A DNA stretch of 64,000 nt from Flavobacteriales bacterium. Its GTDB lineage: Bacteria; Bacteroidota; Bacteroidia; Flavobacteriales; Flavobacteriaceae. The stretch lies in the NCBI GenBank assembly GCA_018335925.1, contig JAGXRF010000082.1, forward strand, positions 62,001 through 126,000, read 5' to 3'. The position numbers and the translations under genes were made by a program. This document shows, piece after piece, positions 8,722 to 16,324 of the stretch; position 1 is the first letter of the stretch, and the number at the start of each line of letters is the position of its first letter. The notes under the pieces were generated by a model that worked only from the letters and a program-made list of their open reading frames with translations, did no database searches and was not told the DNA's origin.

Positions 8722-8729
8722 CAAATATA
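8722..8729 (-). promoter_or_regulatory. -7 element TATATTTG of higBA
   Basis: An exact TAnnTTTG on the minus strand, 18 bases before the higB ATG. No well-spaced TTG was found upstream of it. Confidence 0.45.
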
Positions 8730-8768
8730 AAAACAATTTTGTTTTTTGGAACTATATTACAATTAACA

Positions 8769-8815
8769 AAATTAAATAACCGTTTACTCCACGGAATAAA
8801 CGGTTATTTAATTTG
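8769..8815 (-). terminator. Terminator of the M20 dipeptidase gene (18-bp inverted repeat)
   Basis: An 18-bp perfect inverted repeat (arms 8769-8786 and 8797-8814, extendable to 8815 with one bulged A) with a 10-base loop lies 17 bases after the peptidase stop. Downstream on the minus strand the sequence is T-rich (TTTAATTTTGTT). It also insulates the higBA promoter from read-through. Confidence 0.6.
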
Positions 8816-8831
8816 AAAATTTGCGGTTGAT

Positions 8832-10220
8832 TTACTTACTCATCTCCACAAAATACTTATAAAACAATGGGATAGTTTCAATTCCTTTTAAGTAATTAAA
8901 AATCCCGTAGTGTTCGTTTGGTGAGTGGATAGCATCAGAGTCTAACCCGAAGCCCATTAAAATAGTTTTAGATTTCAATTCTTTTTCAAACAAAGCAACA
9001 ATTGGAATACTTCCTCCGGAACGAACCGGAATAGCAGGAACTCCAAAAGTTTCGGTATACGCTTTGTTTGCAGCTTGATAACCTATACTATCAATAGGTG
9101 TTACATAAGCTTGCCCACCGTGGTGAGGTTTTACTTTTACTTTTACGGCTTTTGGTGCAATACTTTCAAAGTGTTTTTGGAATAACTCCGTAATTTCTTC
9201 CCAGTTTTGGTCTGGCACCAAACGCATCGAAATTTTCGCATAAGCCTTGCTAGCAATAACTGTTTTTGCTCCTTCTCCGGTATAACCACCCCAAATTCCG
9301 TTTACATCTAAGGTAGGACGTATAGAGTTTCTTTCGTTGGTTACATAACCTGCTTCTCCATACACATCCTCTATATCTAAAGCTTTTTTATAGTTTTCTA
9401 AACTAAAAGGTGCTTTGGCCATTTCTGCTCTCTCTTCGGTTGAAAGTTCGATTACTTTATCATAAAACCCGGGAATGGTGATGTGGTTGTTTTCATCGTG
9501 CAAAGAAGCAATCATATTAGCCAAAACATTAATTGGGTTGGCTACAGCTCCACCATACAATCCGGAATGTAAATCGCGATTTGGTCCGGTAACCTCCACT
9601 TCTACATAACTTAACCCACGCAATCCAGTGGTTATAGATGGTTGTTGGTTAGAAATCATTCCGGTATCGGAAATTAAAATCACATCATTGGCTAATTTTT
9701 CTTGGTTTCTTTCTACAAACCATCCTAACGATTTTGAACCAACTTCTTCTTCTCCTTCAATCATAAATTTAACATTACAAGGCAAACAGTTGTTAGCTAT
9801 CATGTACTCAAATGCTTTTACATGCATGTACATTTGTCCTTTGTCATCGCAAGAACCACGTGCAAAAATTGCTCCTTCCGGATGTATCGGTGTGGTTTTG
9901 ATAACAGGTTCAAAAGGTGGAGAATCCCACAAATCTATAGGATCCGGTGGTTGTACATCGTAATGCCCATATACCAGTACCGTTGGTAAATTTTTGTCGA
10001 TTATCTTTTCTCCATATACGATAGGGTATCCGGGTGTTTCGCACAATTCTACCTTATCGCAACCTGCTTTTTCTAAACTAGTTTTAACTGCTTCCGCAGT
10101 ATTTATAACATCTTGTGCATAAGCTGGATCTGCACTTACCGATGGTATTTTTAACAATTCAATTAGTTCGTTTATAAAACGTTCTTTGTTCTGTTGAACA
10201 TAGGAAGATCTATTATCCAT
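8832..10220 (-). CDS. M20 family dipeptidase
   Basis: A 462-residue cytosolic metallopeptidase. Metal-binding and catalytic motifs are clear: VLVYGHYDVQPPDP (about 81-94) with the HxD pair, GSCDDKGQMY, the catalytic glutamate pair MIEGEEEVGSKS, and SDTGM. The dimerisation-domain histidine lies in DLHSGLYGG. This matches CNDP-like M20 dipeptidases with two zinc ions. It probably hydrolyses dipeptides to amino acids. It is monocistronic, ending in a strong hairpin and starting about 100 bases from tRNA-Leu on the opposite strand. Confidence 0.92.
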   Translation of the reverse strand: MDNRSSYVQQNKERFINELIELLKIPSVSADPAYAQDVINTAEAVKTSLEKAGCDKVELCETPGYPIVYGEKIIDKNLPTVLVYGHYDVQPPDPIDLWDSPPFEPVIKTTPIHPEGAIFARGSCDDKGQMYMHVKAFEYMIANNCLPCNVKFMIEGEEEVGSKSLGWFVERNQEKLANDVILISDTGMISNQQPSITTGLRGLSYVEVEVTGPNRDLHSGLYGGAVANPINVLANMIASLHDENNHITIPGFYDKVIELSTEERAEMAKAPFSLENYKKALDIEDVYGEAGYVTNERNSIRPTLDVNGIWGGYTGEGAKTVIASKAYAKISMRLVPDQNWEEITELFQKHFESIAPKAVKVKVKPHHGGQAYVTPIDSIGYQAANKAYTETFGVPAIPVRSGGSIPIVALFEKELKSKTILMGFGLDSDAIHSPNEHYGIFNYLKGIETIPLFYKYFVEMSK

Positions 10221-10276
10221 GGATTAAAATTTAAAACGTAAAAATAGGGATTATGGGGAGAATTTTATCCAAAAAA

Positions 10277-10306
10277 TTGTGAAATAAGAATCATTACGTA
10301 TATTTG
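10277..10306 (+). promoter_or_regulatory. Consensus promoter of tRNA-Leu
   Basis: TTG at 10277-10279, a 19-base spacer, then TATATTTG at 10299-10306. Both boxes and spacing fit the Bacteroidota sigma-A consensus. The tRNA begins 14 bases after the -7 element. Confidence 0.75.
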
Positions 10307-10319
10307 CACACCATTACTT

Positions 10320-10401
10320 GCGGGTGTGGTGAAATTGGTAGACACGCCAGACTTAGGATCTGGTGCCGCAAGGTGTGTAGGTTCGAGTCCTATCACCCGC
10401 A
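10320..10401 (+). tRNA. tRNA-Leu (anticodon TAG)
   Basis: An 82-nt cloverleaf with a seven-base-pair acceptor stem (GCGGGTG / CACCCGC), the anticodon stem-loop CCAGA CTTAGGA TCTGG giving anticodon TAG, a long class II variable arm and a GTTCGAGTCC T loop. Discriminator is A; the 3' CCA is not encoded. It reads CUN leucine codons, chiefly CUA. Confidence 0.96.
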
Positions 10402-10404
10402 CGA

Positions 10405-10434
10405 AAAGCTCAAACTTTAGTTTGGGCTTTTTTT
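10405..10434 (+). terminator. Terminator of tRNA-Leu
   Basis: A 12-bp stem (AAAGCTCAAACT / AGTTTGGGCTTT, one T-G wobble) with a two-base loop, followed by seven T residues, starting four bases after the tRNA. Confidence 0.85.
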
Positions 10435-10521
10435 ATTCAAAACGATTCTCTCCCTTACCTTTTTACTAAATTCATCTTAAATGTTAAAAAGGCTCGTTAC
10501 AGACTTTTTTGTCAAAATTTC

Positions 10522-10535
10522 AAACGATATCGTTT
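10522..10535. promoter_or_regulatory. 14-bp perfect palindrome, possible LacI-type operator
   Basis: AAACGATATCGTTT is perfectly self-complementary and lies 21 bases upstream of the CTATAC repeats. The A/T-flanked CG steps are reminiscent of LacI-family operators; assignment to the regulator at 6971 is inference. An AAAACGATT half-site also occurs at 10439-10447 and near 26722. Confidence 0.4.
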
Positions 10536-10555
10536 TCTTTCAGGGCTGCTTTTAC

Positions 10556-10577
10556 CTATACAAATCCTATACGAAAA
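10556..10577 (+). promoter_or_regulatory. CTATAC direct-repeat element, copy 1
   Basis: CTATACAA, two bases, CCTATACGAAAA: two CTATAC units 11 bp apart, about one helical turn. The same 22-bp element, differing at two positions, occurs at 26704-26725 upstream of the other long-leader gene of the locus. Confidence 0.6.
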
Positions 10578-10664
10578 GGTTATAGATGCCAAAGTTAAGC
10601 AGGTTAATTTTTATTTATTGTTCTGAATTTCATCTTTTTAACAAAAAAAACGCGAATTAATCCG

Positions 10665-10722
10665 TTGTATAGTTCTTTTTAAATGCAAAATCTTGGAAGT
10701 AGTTATTTATCCACTAAATTTA
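10665..10722 (+). promoter_or_regulatory. Regulated promoter of the glucan operon (TTGTATAGTT ... ACTAAATTTA)
   Basis: TTGTATAG at 10665-10672 is the reverse complement of CTATACAA. TAAATTTA at 10715-10722 is a -7-like box, 7 of 8 to TAnnTTTG. The region aligns without gaps to 26802-26859, sharing TTGTATAGTT, TGCAA and ACTAAATTTA at identical offsets. No TTG -33 box is well placed, as expected for an activator-dependent promoter. The transcription start would be near 10728, giving a leader of about 140 bases. Confidence 0.55.
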
Positions 10723-10867
10723 TAGAAATCGAAATAAAGCGATTTTATTTTTTTGTCTTACACAATAATTGATTTGAAAAAGTAAGAATACAACAACTTT
10801 TTGACTTTTTTGTTGACATAAATTAGATTTCAAACAAAAATTAACCAAACTCAATAATTAATCACTT

Positions 10868-13800
10868 ATGAAAAACTTTTTAGTATTTCTCTTTTGCATT
10901 TCTTTCTGTTGGAATATGCAAGCCCAAAATCAGAAAGTAGTAGTAGAAAATTCTGCTAACGGCTCCAAACTTTTGGTCAACGGAAAAGAAGTCATGATCA
11001 ATGGAATGAACTGGGATTATTTTCCAATTGGAACCAATTACAGTTATAGTTTATGGAACCAGCCTGATGCTTTTGTTAAAAAAGCACTTGATGATGAAAT
11101 GTCGTTACTACAAAACATGGGGGTAAACTCTATTAGGGTTTATGCCGGAATTCCAAAAAAATGGATTGAATACATTTATGATACCTATGGAATTTATACC
11201 ATGTTGAACCATTCTTTTGGTAGATATGGCTTAACCATTGATGGGGTTTGGACTCCGGTAACCAATTATGCAGATGCCAAAACACAAACCGTATTGATGA
11301 ATGAGGTAAAAGAAATTGCAGAAACCTACAAAAACACCCGTGGTTTGTTGTTAATTCTTTTAGGTAATGAAAATAACTATGGCTTGTTTTGGGCAGGTGC
11401 CGAAACCGAAGACTTTCCGGATGAAGAAGACCAAAGAAGAGAAGTTGGTTTAAAAAGAGGGGTGCCTATGTACCAGTTAATGAACCAGGCTTCTAAAGCA
11501 ATTAAAGCAATCAACCCGAACAATCCTGTTGCCATTTGTAATGGTGATTTGTTGTTTTTAGATATCATCGCAAAACAATGTCCGGATGTTGACATCTTAG
11601 GTATTAACGTGTATCGAGGGGTTTCATTTGGTGACCTATATGACCGAGTGAAAAAAGAATATGGCAAGCCAGTAATATTAACAGAATTTGGTTCGGATGC
11701 ATTCAATGCCAAAACCATGGAAGAAGACCAAAATGCACAAGCTTTTTATTTAAAAGGAAATTGGAAAGAAATTTACCAAAATGCCGCAGGAATGGGGAAA
11801 GCAGGAAACTCATTAGGAGGATATACGTTTCAATTTAGTGATGGTTGGTGGAAATTTGGTCAAACTAAAAACCTAAATATACATGACACCAATGCATCTT
11901 GGAGCAATGGTGGATATCAGTTTGATTACCAAGAAGGACAAAATAACATGAACGAAGAATGGTTTGGTATTTGTGCCAAAGGAGCTACCAATGCTGCCGG
12001 ATTTTACCAATTGTTCCCAAGAACCTCATATTATTTGTTGAAGGAAATTCATTCTTTTGACCCTTATGGTCCTGGTAAGTCGCTATTAGATATCGAAAGT
12101 CATTTTGCTAAAGCACAAATTATCGATGCGGGTTTACGAGCAAGAGGCGACAAAGCTGCTTTAAATGCCGAAAACAACGGCAAAATCAAAATCAGCCGAA
12201 TGCGTGCTGAATTTACTACCTTCAATACCGGTGGAAGTTTAACAACCACTCCGGAAGCTGCTGTTCCAAATGGCACTACTTTTCCAAACCAAAAAGGGTT
12301 CGATCATATGCAATCGTACTATTTTGGTGTAGAGGGCAAACCTACTGGAAACATGACGGCAAATATAGATTTTAACATCCTAGGAAATGTTGCCCAAAAT
12401 CCGATTGATGAGATATTCTTTGAAAACAGGGGTCGTCCGGTATTTGTTCAAACTGCAAATGGGGAGGTTCAAATGCAAGATGTAAACCGATTACAAGTAT
12501 ATAGTGCAAGCTATAAATGGGATCATGAATATTTTAATTTAGATGGTTTTTACCGAACCGGTCACTACCATTGGGGCTATGAAGGAGACTTTTTCGGATT
12601 ATATCCGGAGGCCAATTACGGGCCAAACATGGATATCTATAATGGTATTGCTCCTTTTGGATTTGAAATGGAAGGCAAAAAAATGTTCAAAGGTCTAAAA
12701 ATGGCTTTTGGTCCACAATTATGGTGGGGAGCGAACCCTGCAATTTTGTTGAAGTACCAAAGAGATATTGCCAAATTCCGCTTTACCACTATTTTCCATG
12801 AAGATCTAGACCAACAAGATGCTTCTGAAAGTTCTTTTGCTGTACCAATGCCAAAAACCAGAAGATTGACCTTACACTTACAAAGAAAATTCAACAAATT
12901 CACTGTTGATTTAGGAGGTATTTGGGGAGGTCAGCCATTAAATGGTAGAGAATACCAGGTAATGAGAGAAAATAACGGCACAGAGCAAGTATTTGTTAAC
13001 CGAATTGAAGGAAAAGACAATTGGGGAGGTAAAGTTAAATTTACTTATACTGGTGGAAAATTCAATTGGTATGGCCAAGCTGCTGCACAAGGTTTGGTTG
13101 CACAAGGTGGATTTGATGCAACACAAACATTTACCGGATGGAGGTTAAAAGATAGTGGTAGCGGTAACCAATACAATGTATTGAGTGGATTTACTTACCA
13201 AATCGGAAAATTACAAATTGCCCCTAACTTTTTATGGCAAAAGCCATTGGAAGGGCCTGTAACAGCTATTGCCAATACTCCAGCTCGTCCGAGAAACATC
13301 TTAGATGATCCATTTGTAGTAAGAGCCAACCGAGAACAAACTTCTGCTGAATTGCTTTTAACTTTCGATCCAACTCCTGGCACTTGGATGTATGAGTGGG
13401 ATAATGACAGAAGTGAAGATGCACGTTTTGCATTCAGTGGTGGAGTAGTTTTCCGTCATATGCCAACTACTATGGATGCAGCTATTGGTATTTTACAAGA
13501 TGGTAGAACATTATTCGCTTTTCCAGGTGCAGTTCCTGCAGCAGATTTGTGGGAATTTCACGGAAGAGTAGTTTCTAAATTAGGAGCTGATTTTGGATTG
13601 GTAGCAGGTTTGTATGCAGGAGATGCACAAGCAAATGGTGATAGTGATAGAATGATTTCAAGATACGGAATGGACTTAAGAATGATTTACAAAAAAGTAA
13701 AATTCATGTCACACGTTAAAGTAAACGATTGGGGGCCATTTGACTACCACCGCGACTTCAACTTAACTTTCCCATTGCAATTAATGGCCGACATTTCAAC

Positions 13801-14014
13801 CGAAATAGGAAAACCAGATTGGTTTATGTTGCCTGGAACCAGAATAGGTTTGAGAGGTATGTGGAGATCGTTAGACCAATTCTCTAACAGATACAATCCA
13901 ACACAGTCCATCACGCCAGGCGGTAGCTTTGCGGTAAATCCTAATGCAATCGGATTCCCTAACGGTAACGAATGGGAAATCAGAACATACATTCACATCA
14001 ACATAGGAAATTAA
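10868..14014 (+). CDS. Clan GH-A glycoside hydrolase fused to a C-terminal outer-membrane beta-barrel
   Basis: A 1,048-residue protein: SPI signal (1-20, ending MQAQ), a TIM-barrel hydrolase (about 25-400) and a C-terminal region (about 420-1048) of alternating amphipathic strands. The latter ends in WEIRTYIHINIGN, like an outer-membrane barrel. Clan GH-A catalytic glutamates are visible at E168 (LLGNENNYG) and E273 (VILTEFGSD). The pattern GVNSIRVYAG ... GINVYRG recalls GH2 TIM barrels and also GH72 glucan transglycosylases; the family is not settled. First gene of the glucan locus, which lacks SusC/SusD, so the barrel may be the outer-membrane route or an anchor. Whether the hydrolase domain faces the periplasm or the outside is unknown. 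It follows the regulated promoter at 10665-10722. Confidence 0.7.
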   Translation: MKNFLVFLFCISFCWNMQAQNQKVVVENSANGSKLLVNGKEVMINGMNWDYFPIGTNYSYSLWNQPDAFVKKALDDEMSLLQNMGVNSIRVYAGIPKKWIEYIYDTYGIYTMLNHSFGRYGLTIDGVWTPVTNYADAKTQTVLMNEVKEIAETYKNTRGLLLILLGNENNYGLFWAGAETEDFPDEEDQRREVGLKRGVPMYQLMNQASKAIKAINPNNPVAICNGDLLFLDIIAKQCPDVDILGINVYRGVSFGDLYDRVKKEYGKPVILTEFGSDAFNAKTMEEDQNAQAFYLKGNWKEIYQNAAGMGKAGNSLGGYTFQFSDGWWKFGQTKNLNIHDTNASWSNGGYQFDYQEGQNNMNEEWFGICAKGATNAAGFYQLFPRTSYYLLKEIHSFDPYGPGKSLLDIESHFAKAQIIDAGLRARGDKAALNAENNGKIKISRMRAEFTTFNTGGSLTTTPEAAVPNGTTFPNQKGFDHMQSYYFGVEGKPTGNMTANIDFNILGNVAQNPIDEIFFENRGRPVFVQTANGEVQMQDVNRLQVYSASYKWDHEYFNLDGFYRTGHYHWGYEGDFFGLYPEANYGPNMDIYNGIAPFGFEMEGKKMFKGLKMAFGPQLWWGANPAILLKYQRDIAKFRFTTIFHEDLDQQDASESSFAVPMPKTRRLTLHLQRKFNKFTVDLGGIWGGQPLNGREYQVMRENNGTEQVFVNRIEGKDNWGGKVKFTYTGGKFNWYGQAAAQGLVAQGGFDATQTFTGWRLKDSGSGNQYNVLSGFTYQIGKLQIAPNFLWQKPLEGPVTAIANTPARPRNILDDPFVVRANREQTSAELLLTFDPTPGTWMYEWDNDRSEDARFAFSGGVVFRHMPTTMDAAIGILQDGRTLFAFPGAVPAADLWEFHGRVVSKLGADFGLVAGLYAGDAQANGDSDRMISRYGMDLRMIYKKVKFMSHVKVNDWGPFDYHRDFNLTFPLQLMADISTEIGKPDWFMLPGTRIGLRGMWRSLDQFSNRYNPTQSITPGGSFAVNPNAIGFPNGNEWEIRTYIHINIGN

Positions 14015-14025
14015 TAAAAAAATAA

Positions 14026-15447
14026 ATGATTATGAAAAAGTTTTTTAATCTAAAACCACAGTATTTGAGCATCTTAGGGGCAATTATGTTCATAGGTTGC
14101 CAAAACGATGATGCCGATTTAATGGAGGCATCCTTCTCTAAAAACCCATATGTTTTCAACGATACTTTTGTGGGAATGAATGGAGATGAGTTTATCTTGT
14201 TTTATGGAGGTTCCAACTTTGAGTCCTTTTCTGTAGACAATACACAAGGATACAACAGCAATGCCTCTATTCGAATTGATGTTCCTAACGCAAACAACCC
14301 CAACGGAAATTATGCAGGAGCTATATTTAGAGCTATGGGAAGCGGAAGAAATTTAACCGGATTTACAGCTCTTACTTTTTGGGTAAAAGCCTCTCAAGGC
14401 ACTACCGTTGGTGAATTTGGTTTTGGAGAAGATTTTATTGAAAACAAATACATCACATCAATCCAAAATGTAAATATTGGCACCAATTGGACCAAAATTA
14501 TCATTCCAATTCCAGACCCATCTAAATTAACCAACGAAAGAGGTTTGTTTAGATATGCTGCCGGAACACAAGCTACCAATGGCTTGGGATACACCCTTTG
14601 GATTGACGAAATTAAATTTGAAAATCTAGGTACTATTGCACATCCACAAGCCATGATTGAAAATGGAAACAATGTAACTCGCAGCTTATTTGCAGGGGTA
14701 ACCTCACAAGTTGGGGGAATTCAAACTACTTTTAACATGCCAAACGGAGCAAATCTAGCAGTTGTGGCATCACCAAACTACTTTAATTTTGTTTCTTCCA
14801 ATCCTGCAGTTGCAACTGTTAACAGCAACGGATTGATTACTGCACAAAGCCAAGGGCAGGCAATAATTTCAGCCACTTTTAATGGAGTAGCAGTTCCGGG
14901 AAGTGTAACTGTGAATTGTACAGGTACTTTTTTACACGCACCTACCCCTACACGACCTGCCAACAAGGTTATCTCTATTTTTTCTGATGCTTATAATAAT
15001 GTTCCGGTGAACTATTATAATGGTTATTGGCAACCTTGGCAAACTACTGTTTCAAACGATTTTGTTGTGAATAACGACAATATTTTAAATTATGAAATTT
15101 TCAATTTTGTTGGTATAGAATTTAGTTCTCCTACGGTTAATGCAACCGGAATGACACATTTTCATGCCGATTTCTTTATTCCAGGACCAATAGCACCAGG
15201 CAGACAACTTCGAATTATTGTGGTTGATTTTGGTGCAGATGGTGCTTTTGGTGGTGGTGATGATACTAGACATTCTACCACCTTTATGGCTCCTACATTG
15301 GTTTCGCAAAACTGGATTTCCATAGATATTCCATTTGCTGCAATGCCAAATTTAGCAAGCAGATCCAACTTGGCACAAATCATTTTTGAGGGTGGAGATG
15401 GCAGTGTGCTATACGTAGATAATATCTATTTCTATAACAATAACTAA
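14026..15447 (+). CDS. Surface glycan-binding-like lipoprotein with BIG2 and CBM-like domains
   Basis: A 473-residue SPII lipoprotein (lipobox FIGC, Cys25). A beta-rich jelly-roll-like domain (about 35-205) is followed by a bacterial Ig-like BIG2 domain (about 224-299, SSNPAVATVNSNGLITA). The C-terminal beta-rich domain (about 300-473) begins APTPTRPANKVISIFSDAY. That last domain is shared with the secreted protein at 26896-28677 (APTPPARPA..V.SIFSDAY). No catalytic motif is seen. It probably binds beta-glucan at the cell surface, taking the place of SusD/SusE-type proteins. It begins 11 bases after the hydrolase-barrel gene; an ATG at 14032 is an equally good start. Confidence 0.7.
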   Translation: MIMKKFFNLKPQYLSILGAIMFIGCQNDDADLMEASFSKNPYVFNDTFVGMNGDEFILFYGGSNFESFSVDNTQGYNSNASIRIDVPNANNPNGNYAGAIFRAMGSGRNLTGFTALTFWVKASQGTTVGEFGFGEDFIENKYITSIQNVNIGTNWTKIIIPIPDPSKLTNERGLFRYAAGTQATNGLGYTLWIDEIKFENLGTIAHPQAMIENGNNVTRSLFAGVTSQVGGIQTTFNMPNGANLAVVASPNYFNFVSSNPAVATVNSNGLITAQSQGQAIISATFNGVAVPGSVTVNCTGTFLHAPTPTRPANKVISIFSDAYNNVPVNYYNGYWQPWQTTVSNDFVVNNDNILNYEIFNFVGIEFSSPTVNATGMTHFHADFFIPGPIAPGRQLRIIVVDFGADGAFGGGDDTRHSTTFMAPTLVSQNWISIDIPFAAMPNLASRSNLAQIIFEGGDGSVLYVDNIYFYNNN

Positions 15448-15456
15448 CAAGAAATC

Positions 15457-16290
15457 ATGAAACTAAATAAAATAACACCTTTAGTATTCGCTGTTTTAAT
15501 CGCAACTACATACAGTTGCTCAAGCGAAACTGAGCAAAAATTAGAACCAAGAAATTGGGAGTTGGTTTGGGCTGATGAATTTAACGAAGCAGCCGGAACG
15601 CAACCAAATCCAACCAAGTGGACCTACGACTTAGGTACCGGAAGTAATGGTTGGGGGAATTTTGAACAACAAACCTACACCAACCGTCCCGAAAACGTTT
15701 CTATGGATGGCAATGGTAATTTAGTTATTACTGCCAGAAGAGAAAATTTTCAAGGGGCTCAATTTACTTCTGCCCGCATAAAAACTCAAGGAATTTTTGA
15801 TCAGAAATATGGCAAATTTGAAGCTCGTTTAAAAACTCCATACGGACAAGGTTTATGGCCAGCATTTTGGTTGTTAGGAAATAACATAAACGAAGTTAGT
15901 TGGCCACAATGCGGTGAAATTGACGTGATGGAATTAAGAGGGCAATTACCTTCTATCATCAACGGAAGTATTCATGGCCCTGGTTTTTCAGGAGCAGATG
16001 CATTGTCCGGAACTTATGGCCTGCAAAATGCTCGTTTTGACACTGATTACTACACTTATGCAGTAGAGTGGGATGCCAATAAAATTGACTTTTTTGTAAA
16101 TGGTTTTTTATACCACCGAATTACTAAGTCAGAAGTACAAGCCAGAGGGGAGTGGGTGTTTGACCATCCTTTTTTCATGATTTTAAACGTAGCTGTTGGT
16201 GGTAACTATGTAGGAGCTCCAAATTTAGGAACTCCTTTTCCACAAAAAATGATCATCGACTACGTTAGAGTATACAAACAAAAAAATTAA
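15457..16290 (+). CDS. GH16 endo-beta-1,3-glucanase (laminarinase), lipoprotein
   Basis: A 277-residue lipoprotein (lipobox TYSC, Cys21) with a single GH16 domain. The catalytic motif CGEIDVMEL gives nucleophile E154 and acid/base E159, in the GEIDVME form typical of laminarinase-type GH16_3 enzymes. Aromatic residues of the cleft (WPAFWLLG) and the final strand IDYVRVYKQ are intact. It should cleave beta-1,3-glucan internally at the cell surface. It sits nine bases after the binding lipoprotein, in the same operon. Confidence 0.92.
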   Translation: MKLNKITPLVFAVLIATTYSCSSETEQKLEPRNWELVWADEFNEAAGTQPNPTKWTYDLGTGSNGWGNFEQQTYTNRPENVSMDGNGNLVITARRENFQGAQFTSARIKTQGIFDQKYGKFEARLKTPYGQGLWPAFWLLGNNINEVSWPQCGEIDVMELRGQLPSIINGSIHGPGFSGADALSGTYGLQNARFDTDYYTYAVEWDANKIDFFVNGFLYHRITKSEVQARGEWVFDHPFFMILNVAVGGNYVGAPNLGTPFPQKMIIDYVRVYKQKN

Positions 16291-16324
16291 TCTGTCCAAT
16301 TTTATCAACTATTTAGATTTTACA

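Larger units (their letters stand above)
10435..10867 (+). promoter_or_regulatory. Regulatory region of the beta-glucan locus
   Basis: A 433-base gene-free stretch between tRNA-Leu and the first glucan gene. No coding region is supported. It holds a 14-bp palindrome (10522-10535), two CTATAC direct repeats (10556-10577), an inverted GTTATAG (10579-10585), TTGTATAG (10665-10672) with TAAATTTA (10715-10722), and a second possible promoter (TTG 10801-10803, TAGATTTC 10824-10831). Confidence 0.7.

Noticed and set aside
10801..10831. TTG-N20-TAGATTTC as the main promoter of the 10868 gene
   Set aside because: The -7 box lacks the final G, and the 10665-10722 arrangement is duplicated upstream of 26896, which is stronger evidence. 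It may be a secondary promoter.
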